Shown here one piece after another: positions 1-4,711 of a stretch of 5,517 nt of DNA (positions within the stretch are counted from its first letter, which is position 1; each line of letters opens with the position of its first letter). A program made the position numbers and the translations under genes. Origin of the DNA: Thermogutta sp. (GTDB taxonomy: Bacteria > Planctomycetota > Planctomycetia > Pirellulales > Thermoguttaceae); contig NZ_JACIYL010000241.1 of the NCBI RefSeq assembly GCF_014359955.1, forward strand, positions 1-5,517, read 5' to 3'. The notes beneath the pieces are model-generated. The model made no database searches and was not told the origin of the DNA. It saw only the letters and a program-made list of their open reading frames with translations.

Positions 1-87
1 CGCAGCGGTCACCGGCTGAACGCCCAACTGGGCCTTCAGCTCGTTCAGCAGTTTCCCGCTGTAGATGCCCTGCGATCGTGCGCATGA
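1..87 (+). CDS. Possible 3' end of a gene entering from the left; perhaps LpxA C-terminus
   Basis: Frame 1 is open from the window edge to a TGA at 85-87 and gives 28 residues starting RSGHRLNAQLG and ending ALRSCA. The opening RSG, then a Leu three residues later and a helix ending FPAVDAL, resembles the C-terminal helical part of LpxA (UDP-GlcNAc acyltransferase; E. coli has RSGKTLDEV followed by TYPEVKAF). The match is short, needs a two-residue gap, and lacks the usual last residues of LpxA. Genomic context gives mild support, since Gfo/Idh oxidoreductases of the type found at 260 often sit beside lpxA. GC at third codon positions (about 64%) is similar to that of the next gene. The opposite strand is also open here and cannot be excluded as the coding strand. 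The call is tentative. Confidence 0.25.
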   Translation, partial: RSGHRLNAQLGLQLVQQFPAVDALRSCA

Positions 88-259
88 AACCCGGCTGCCA
101 GGTTAAGGGAGGCAGGCAATACCCCCCTACCCGATCGATCGTCCGGGTTGCGGTTGGACAGCATCGAAGCCCGCCACGCGGCTGCGCTACACGGCCGGGA
201 TGGCCAGCCACACAGAAAAGCACAGAACCAAGTCCCGTGGGTTCCATTTTGGAAAGACC

Positions 260-1321
260 ATGCCAGCTTCACATTCCTCTTTGCGTATCGGTGTGATTGG
301 CGCGGGTCGGCTGGGGACGTTTCACGCGCGAAAAATCAGGCGGCTCCCCGATGTGGAACTCGCCGGCGTCGCCGACCCGGTGGAGGTCCGGCGGCGCGCA
401 CTGGCCGCGGAGTGCGATTGCCCGGCCTGGGAAGATTACCGGCCGCTCCTTGACGCATGTGATGCCGTGGTCGTGGCCACCCCTGCTTCCACCCATGCCA
501 GCATCGTGGAGGAATGCCTCCTCAAAGACCGCCATGTTTTTGTGGAAAAACCCTTGACTGTGAGCGTGGCAGAAGGAGAACCTCTCGTCCATCGGGCACG
601 CAAGGCGGGACTGATCCTTCAGGTGGGGCACATCGAGAGATTCAATCCCGCGTTCCAGGCCGCTCTCCCCCATATTCGCGATCCCTGGCTTGTGGAAACG
701 GTCCGGCAGGGCCCCTTCAGTTTTCGGTCCACCGATATCGGGTGCGTCTTCGACCTGATGGTCCACGACCTGGACCTGATACGGGCGATCATTGCGGCCC
801 CCATTTCTGCCGTCCACGCCACAGGCATCGCCGTCCTCGGCCCCCATGAGGACACAGCCCAAGCGGAACTTCACTTTGCCAACGGGGCCTCTGCCCTGTT
901 AAAGACCTCCCGAATCGACAGGCACCCAGCTCGGTGGATGCGGGTATGGACGCGTGACGCTATCATCGACATCGACTTTGCCGCGCGCAAAACAACCGTA
1001 TGTCATTTGGGAGAAAAACTGCGGCAGGGCAAGCTCGATATCACGCGGTTATCGGGCACGGAACTCGAAGAACTCAAGCACTCGTTCGAACCCCAGTGTT
1101 TTGACTATCGGGAACTCTTCGTCAGCGATCAGGACCCCCTCGAAGAAGAGCTTCGCAACTTCGTGGAATCCGTGCGGACCGGTCATCCCCCGCTGGTGAG
1201 TGGAGAAACCGGCCTGGAAGCCGTCGTCCTCGCAGAGGCTGTCCTCCAGGCGCTCGACCTCCGCCGGCTGGCCGAACCGTGGCGGACACGCACTGTCAGG
1301 GAATGGCGGCGGGCGGCCTGA
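260..1321 (+). CDS. Gfo/Idh/MocA family NAD(P)-dependent oxidoreductase, GnnA-like (putative UDP-GlcNAc 3-dehydrogenase)
   Basis: Cytoplasmic dehydrogenase of 353 residues, a usual length for the family. The N-terminal Rossmann fold starts at once: RIGVIGAGRLG (residues 9-19) carries GxGxxG, and an acidic residue at the end of strand 2 (VADP, 37-40) suits NAD(H) binding. The family Lys lies in EKP (96-98). The C-terminal alpha/beta sheet domain holds FDLMVHDLD (164-172), giving Asp165, His169 and Asp172 in the family D-x3-H-x2-D pattern. VGHIERFNP (122-130) is the segment that recalls GnnA, which oxidises C3 of UDP-GlcNAc so that the aminotransferase GnnB can make the diamino sugar used in some lipid A; relatives often lie between lpxA and lpxB. 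Substrate is inferred, not shown. I chose ATG 260 because it lies 8 residues before the Rossmann strand and follows GGAAAG (251-256). An ATG at 200 would add 20 unlikely basic residues. No gene overlaps it downstream. Confidence 0.9.
   Translation: MPASHSSLRIGVIGAGRLGTFHARKIRRLPDVELAGVADPVEVRRRALAAECDCPAWEDYRPLLDACDAVVVATPASTHASIVEECLLKDRHVFVEKPLTVSVAEGEPLVHRARKAGLILQVGHIERFNPAFQAALPHIRDPWLVETVRQGPFSFRSTDIGCVFDLMVHDLDLIRAIIAAPISAVHATGIAVLGPHEDTAQAELHFANGASALLKTSRIDRHPARWMRVWTRDAIIDIDFAARKTTVCHLGEKLRQGKLDITRLSGTELEELKHSFEPQCFDYRELFVSDQDPLEEELRNFVESVRTGHPPLVSGETGLEAVVLAEAVLQALDLRRLAEPWRTRTVREWRRAA
1277..1294 (+). repeat. 18-base near-repeat, copy 1 (inside oxidoreductase 3' end)
   Basis: CCGTGGCGGACACGCACT lies in the last codons of the oxidoreductase, where it encodes Pro-Trp-Arg-Thr-Arg-Thr. 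It recurs at 1581-1598 with a single difference (C to T at the eleventh base). By rough count, a 17/18 match is unlikely by chance in a window of this size. Confidence 0.45.
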
Positions 1322-1392
1322 GCAAAATTTCTTCCGTTTCTCTCCAAATCGCCTGGGTTCTCTATAGCCCTCTAAGCCCGGCCCCCTTGCAG

Positions 1393-1416
1393 CGGTAGCC
1401 TTTCTGAAAGGCTCCG
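1393..1416. repeat. Strong inverted repeat (hairpin) after oxidoreductase gene
   Basis: AGCCTTTC (1397-1404) is exactly complementary to GAAAGGCT (1406-1413) around a central T. The outer CGG (1393-1395) pairs with CCG (1414-1416) past a bulged T at 1396, so the arms total 11 pairs. In RNA the innermost pairs would open to make a loop. It lies 72 bases after the oxidoreductase stop and has no T-run, so it is a poor intrinsic terminator. It could be a transcript-stabilising 3' structure, a protein-binding palindrome or a dispersed REP-type element. Confidence 0.55.
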
Positions 1417-1580
1417 GGGCAACCTGCCCTGCATGTCCCGTCGGCCAACCGCAGCGCCGTCATACTGATATTACCCGCAATGTTTATCCAATCATCAAAG
1501 TCTCGTCAATTCGCCGGCCGATTCTCCTTAATACCTGCTGACACGGTTCCCGGTAGTGTGAGGTGTCCTGCCGCAATAAC

Positions 1581-1598
1581 CCGTGGCGGATACGCACT
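1581..1598 (+). repeat. 18-base near-repeat, copy 2 (intergenic)
   Basis: CCGTGGCGGATACGCACT matches 17 of 18 bases of 1277-1294, 304 bases upstream. Here it is outside any gene. It may be a remnant of a duplicated gene end or a short dispersed motif. The flanks are only faintly similar. Confidence 0.45.
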
Positions 1599-1620
1599 CC
1601 GGGCCCAGCCCACGAGCATC

Positions 1621-1639
1621 GTGAGCAAACTGTGAGCAA
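1621..1639 (+). repeat. Tandem octamer GTGAGCAA x2, helical-turn spacing
   Basis: GTGAGCAA occurs at 1621-1628 and again at 1632-1639, with starts 11 bases apart, about one DNA helical turn. A third partial copy (GAGCA) lies at 1614-1618. The array ends 59 bases before the preferred lipoprotein start. Such spacing suits a protein binding one face of the helix, so it may be an operator, but no known regulator is recognised and chance is possible. Confidence 0.3.
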
Positions 1640-1698
1640 GCCGTGTGGCTGTTACTGTCTATGAACGCGCAAATCCAACTCGGACAGGTTTGCATGGT

Positions 1699-2406
1699 GT
1701 GAGATCGATACCGCAGCGCTCACTCACGATCGCTATTCTGACGGCGCTGACGAGCATTTGTCTTGCCGGGTGCCGAGTTGCCCGGCTTTGCCCGCCCGTC
1801 CAATGCGATTCCTGTTGCCGTCAGAACTGCCTTCACCTCAATTCTCCACCCGCAGCCCATCGAAACATGGCACCCCGTCCGGGCGTCGCTGATCTGGCGG
1901 TTCAAACCGGGGAAACGGCGGCTGGCAGCACCTGGGCGGAACACGTTTTTCCGGAAAGTTTTCGTCTCGCGTTGCGAAGTCCCGGTGGCAAGTTCTACGC
2001 GCTGCCCACTCGGCCGATTCTCCAAGTCCCGCGTCCAACGAGCACAGGCCCGACGGATTCTTCTCACACGCCGGTGGAACCGGAGCCGATTCCCACTCCG
2101 CCGCCTCTCCCGCAGAGCGCAGCGCCTATGCTGGCCCCCCAACCACCTGTGGCGAATGACTGGGACAGCTCTTCGCCGCCCTTGCCGCCGGCTGCAGATC
2201 CCGCAGCGGCGATGCCGCTCCGTCAACAAGAAACTCCTCCCACGAGTGTGACTGAATCCCTCTCAGGTGGTCAGCTTTCGGAGTCCTGGTTGTTTGCTCT
2301 TCCCGCCGACCAGCGCGTGGCCGTCCGCACGCAAAGCCAGCAGGTCGTTTTGCCGGACACCCCGGTCCAGAATCCTGCGCTCCTGCGGCGTCTCCTTGTC
2401 CGGTGA
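1699..2406 (+). CDS. Predicted lipoprotein, Cys-rich N-terminus and Pro-rich linker, unknown function
   Basis: From GTG 1699 the product is 235 residues. It opens with a basic n-region (RSIPQR), a hydrophobic stretch (LTIAILTALTSIC) and the lipobox LAGC, so signal peptidase II should cut before Cys25 and the protein should be lipid-anchored facing the periplasm or outer surface. Five more Cys follow within 20 residues (31, 36, 39, 40, 44), two of them adjacent, suggesting disulfides or metal binding. Residues about 104-182 are a low-complexity Pro/Ala/Ser linker. The last 40 residues (SWLFALPADQ onward) look more ordered and end ALLRRLLVR. I recognise no domain. The longer open frame from GTG 1645 would put 18 extra residues before the signal peptide, so I prefer 1699, preceded by ACAGG (1684-1688). 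Codon third positions are less GC-biased than in neighbouring genes, and the linker could inflate the open frame, so the gene is probable and not certain. Confidence 0.65.
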   Translation: MRSIPQRSLTIAILTALTSICLAGCRVARLCPPVQCDSCCRQNCLHLNSPPAAHRNMAPRPGVADLAVQTGETAAGSTWAEHVFPESFRLALRSPGGKFYALPTRPILQVPRPTSTGPTDSSHTPVEPEPIPTPPPLPQSAAPMLAPQPPVANDWDSSSPPLPPAADPAAAMPLRQQETPPTSVTESLSGGQLSESWLFALPADQRVAVRTQSQQVVLPDTPVQNPALLRRLLVR

Positions 2407-2701
2407 CCTCAGGAACCCCTGTTCCACCGGATCAACCCTGTCGCGTGAAGCTCCTCAAGCCTGAAGGACGCCCCCTCTGTGGCCTGGAACTGGGGGTCTG
2501 TCGTTCCGAAGTTTCCTCACCGCTTTGAGTCGAGTTGGCAATCTAGTAAAGATGAGCTGAGTTTTTGAGCCTCCGGGGGGTCGCATCAAGCAGCCAACGG
2601 ACATTTCCGATTCATCCATTCTAGCCTGACCCAGTGCACAACGGGCGGGCTCACGTCATGCATGGGTCCCAGCAATTCCTAACCAACGGCCTGCCGAGAA
2701 C
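2407..2701. other. Non-coding spacer before protease gene
   Basis: This 295-base stretch has no convincing gene on either strand. TTGGCA at 2535-2540 resembles a -35 box but no -10 box follows at suitable spacing. Upstream of the protease ATG there is only GAGAA, two bases away, so no proper Shine-Dalgarno site is visible. No terminator-like hairpin with a T-run follows the lipoprotein stop. Confidence 0.55.
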
Positions 2702-4051
2702 ATGCTTGCGACACGATCTTTCAATCTGACGGCGTGGGCTGGTGCCCTTCTTGTGGTTTACTTCACACTCACGGCTGGATACGCGCTTTCCGCTGATAAT
2801 CCGCGGGAAACTCCTATTGTCATTGCCATCCGGAATGCCCGACCGGCGGTGGTCAATATCCGGGGCGAAAAGACGCTCATCACCACGGCGGGCACATCCA
2901 GCCGACCTGAACCCGCGCGGCGTGTCAACGGCATGGGGACGGGCGTCATCATTGACGAGCGGGGTTACATCGTGACGAATCATCACGTGGTGGACGGCGT
3001 CCGCGACATCGAGGTCACGCTCTACGACGGGACCCGCTACACCGCCAGACTGCTTGCCCGCGACCCTGAAACCGATCTGGCAATCATCAAGATCGACCCC
3101 GACCGCCCCCTTCAGGTGATCAAAATCGGTACTTCTTCCGATCTCATGCCCGGCGAATCCGTCATCGCGCTTGGCAACGCCTACGGATATGAGCACACCG
3201 CCACCCGGGGCATTGTCAGTGCGCTCCATCGAGCCGTTCAGGTGAGCGACGCCCAGTATTACGATGACCTCATCCAAACCGATGCCAGCATCAACCCGGG
3301 CAATTCCGGGGGACCACTGCTGAACATCAATGGAGAGATGATCGGCGTCAACGTTGCCGTACGGGCCGGTGCCCAGGGCATCGGCTTTGCCATTCCGGTC
3401 GATCGTGTCGTGGAAGCCGCGGCCCGGCTCCTCGCCGAGATCAACAGCGAACGCATTCGGTATGGGATCACGTTCCAGTCACTCCCACCCACCGGACCGC
3501 TGACGGTAGCCTCTGTCGAACCGGACAGCCCGGCCGCCAAAGCCGGCCTGCTGCCTGGCGATGTGATCACGGAAGTGAACGGCCGAAAGGTCTCCAACCC
3601 ACTCGACTTTCAGCGTCTTCTGCTGGACCAATCGCCCGGCACGTCGCTGGACCTCGTCGTGCTGCGGAACCATACCACGGAAGACCACCTTGCCCTGACT
3701 TTGGCGGAACCGAAAAACGCCGGTCCCGCCGATGAGATTTGGTCCCTTATCGGCCTGCGTCTGGAGCCCATTCCGCCTGAGCAGTTTCGGCAGCAGTTCC
3801 AGACGCACTACCGCGGCGGGCTTTTGATCACTGATGTGCGGCCGGGAAGCCCCGCTGCCTCTCAGGGCCTGCGGAAGGGCGACGTCCTGGTAGGCATGCA
3901 TCTGTGGGAAACGATTTCCGTGGAAAACGTCCTCTACATCATCCGCCGGCCGGATTTTGCAAGTTTTCTGCCCCTCAAGTTCTTCATCCTGCGGGGCAAC
4001 GAAACGTATTATGGCTATTTCTCGATAGCGATGCGGGCGGAAAACCCCTGA
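2702..4051 (+). CDS. Exported HtrA/Deg-like trypsin-fold serine protease with two PDZ-type domains
   Basis: This 449-residue protein is the usual length for DegP/DegQ-like proteases, which degrade or refold damaged envelope proteins in the periplasm. Residues 1-31 form a signal peptide: a hydrophobic core around 11-24, then ALSA before Asp32. The trypsin-like domain (about 38-245) has all three catalytic residues: His95 in TNHHVV, Asp125 in DPETDLAII, and Ser202 in NPGNSGGPLL, with the oxyanion-hole Gly beside it. PDZ1 spans about 255-335 (SPAAKAGLLPGDVITEVNG). PDZ2 spans about 348-443; it begins RGGLLITDVRPGSPAASQGLRKGDVL and continues into a less usual tail with WETISVENVLYII and FFILRGNETYYG, which I associate with planctomycete homologues from memory. 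There is no lipobox and no second membrane span. ATG 2702 is the only start that gives the signal peptide. The substrate is unknown. Spacers on both sides suggest its own transcript. Confidence 0.93.
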   Translation: MLATRSFNLTAWAGALLVVYFTLTAGYALSADNPRETPIVIAIRNARPAVVNIRGEKTLITTAGTSSRPEPARRVNGMGTGVIIDERGYIVTNHHVVDGVRDIEVTLYDGTRYTARLLARDPETDLAIIKIDPDRPLQVIKIGTSSDLMPGESVIALGNAYGYEHTATRGIVSALHRAVQVSDAQYYDDLIQTDASINPGNSGGPLLNINGEMIGVNVAVRAGAQGIGFAIPVDRVVEAAARLLAEINSERIRYGITFQSLPPTGPLTVASVEPDSPAAKAGLLPGDVITEVNGRKVSNPLDFQRLLLDQSPGTSLDLVVLRNHTTEDHLALTLAEPKNAGPADEIWSLIGLRLEPIPPEQFRQQFQTHYRGGLLITDVRPGSPAASQGLRKGDVLVGMHLWETISVENVLYIIRRPDFASFLPLKFFILRGNETYYGYFSIAMRAENP

Positions 4052-4168
4052 AAACGCATGGCGGTCGGCCCTGTTAGTTGTTCCTGGAGGGAGACCGTCA
4101 AATCCTACCTCCGCCCAGCCGATTTGCTTCTTGACTGTGTCCAGGCCGCCCGACGTCACGGCGCAAGG

Positions 4169-4197
4169 TTGCCTGAATTTGGCTCCCTAATCATACT
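4169..4197 (+). promoter_or_regulatory. Possible sigma70-like promoter
   Basis: TTGCCT (4169-4174) and CATACT (4192-4197) each match four of six consensus bases and are separated by exactly 17 bases. Transcription would start near 4204, giving a leader of about 105 bases before the small membrane protein gene. The terminator-like hairpin at 4219-4241 would then lie in that leader, which argues against either one or the other unless the leader is regulated. Weak evidence. Confidence 0.25.
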
Positions 4198-4218
4198 TAA
4201 AGAGGAACCTGGACCGCG

Positions 4219-4241
4219 ACGCCGTCGCCGCCCGGCGTTTT
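4219..4241 (+). terminator. Possible intrinsic terminator after protease gene
   Basis: ACGCCG (4219-4224) pairs with CGGCGT (4233-4238) around an 8-base loop, and the stem runs into TTTT (4238-4241). It is a short GC-rich stem with a short T-tract, 168 bases after the protease stop. It could end protease transcripts. The stem is only six pairs, so support is moderate. Confidence 0.35.
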
Positions 4242-4294
4242 GATTCGGGAAGGCCACGCGGGGTGAAAAATTCTCATCTTTTGTTTTGAAGCAT

Positions 4295-4301
4295 AAAGGA
4301 G
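4295..4301 (+). promoter_or_regulatory. Ribosome binding site deciding a GTG start
   Basis: AAAGGAG lies 8 bases before GTG 4310, close to ideal placement. It is the clearest Shine-Dalgarno site in the window, and it fixes the start of the small membrane protein gene at 4310 in preference to the in-frame TTG at 4286. Confidence 0.75.
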
Positions 4302-4309
4302 CCGCGAAC

Positions 4310-4666
4310 GTGTCCCAGGCCGACGATCCCTTCAAAAATCTGGATGAAATGATGGCCCCTGGGCCCGATTTTTCCCCGGGGGCGGCCGAAACCGATGCCG
4401 ACAACCTGGGTATTCCGCCCGTCGCTCCCTCCGCTGAAGAGGAGCTGGCACCGGCAACACCGCCCAAGCCCACCCTTCTGGAGCGACTTCGGCAGATTGA
4501 CATCTTCACCGTGATGCTTGGCCTGTCTCTGTTGGCGATCATCATCGCGGTGATCGTGCTCGCCATCGAGCTGAGCCGGTACCAATGGGATACTTCCGCG
4601 CGATCGGCCAGACAATCCGTTCTGGGAAATCGCCCGCCGGCAGTGGAAATCTTCCGTTCCGCGTGA
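4310..4666 (+). CDS. Small single-span membrane protein, unknown function
   Basis: From GTG 4310 the product has 118 residues: MSQADDPFKNLDEMM at the start and EIFRSA at the end. Residues 1-50 are acidic and Pro/Ala-rich and probably disordered. Residues 53-64 form a short amphipathic stretch with Arg/Lys (PKPTLLERLRQID). Residues about 65-86 form one strongly hydrophobic span (FTVMLGLSLLAIIIAVIVLA), followed by a tail with basic residues (SRYQW, then ARSAR). There is no signal peptide or lipobox. I do not recognise a named family, though short proteins with a similar 'IDIFTVMLGLSLLAI' span and a following Tyr-x-Trp-Asp occur in planctomycetes as I remember them. Orientation is unclear: positive charges flank both sides. 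It ends 45 bases from the stop codon of the convergent KS-like gene. The function is unknown; it may anchor or regulate a membrane complex. Confidence 0.8.
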   Translation: MSQADDPFKNLDEMMAPGPDFSPGAAETDADNLGIPPVAPSAEEELAPATPPKPTLLERLRQIDIFTVMLGLSLLAIIIAVIVLAIELSRYQWDTSARSARQSVLGNRPPAVEIFRSA

Positions 4667-4684
4667 TCACTCAGGTATCGAGAA

Positions 4685-4700
4685 GGCTTTTCAGGAAGCC
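4685..4700. terminator. Small hairpin between convergent genes
   Basis: GGCTT (4685-4689) pairs with AAGCC (4696-4700) around TTCAGG, in the 45-base gap between two convergent stop codons. The stem is only five pairs and has no T-run on either strand, so it may be a weak bidirectional terminator or nothing. The placement is the main support. Confidence 0.25.
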
Positions 4701-4711
4701 AATCGATCCTC

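Larger units (their letters stand above)
1322..1698. other. Non-coding spacer between oxidoreductase and lipoprotein genes
   Basis: I find no convincing gene in this 377-base stretch on either strand. It contains a strong hairpin at 1393-1416, a relatively AT-rich patch around 1460-1535, a near-copy of the end of the preceding gene at 1581-1598, and a tandem octamer at 1621-1639 shortly before the lipoprotein start. A promoter for the lipoprotein gene probably lies here, but no -35/-10 pair is good enough to name. The length argues against co-transcription of the two flanking genes as a tight operon. Confidence 0.6.

Noticed and set aside
132..141. Palindrome CGATCGATCG upstream of the oxidoreductase gene
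   Set aside because: Short and isolated, with no flanking repeat or promoter context. It is expected by chance in GC-rich DNA often enough not to call an operator.
1720..2229. 169-residue minus-strand open frame opposite the lipoprotein gene
   Set aside because: Arg-rich shadow composition and no motif, while the + strand has a clear lipobox signal peptide.
2535..2563. TTGGCA as a -35 box for the protease gene
   Set aside because: No acceptable -10 box lies 16-18 bases downstream, so the promoter is not supported.
2651..3277. 208-residue minus-strand open frame opposite the protease N-terminus
   Set aside because: It is fully antisense to the signal peptide and catalytic domain of a clear protease gene.
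4058..4243. 61-residue open frame on + strand between protease and small membrane gene
   Set aside because: No ribosome binding site, it starts 6 bases after the protease stop by chance of an ATG, ends in an Arg-rich run encoded by the GC hairpin, and contains the promoter-like and terminator-like signals.
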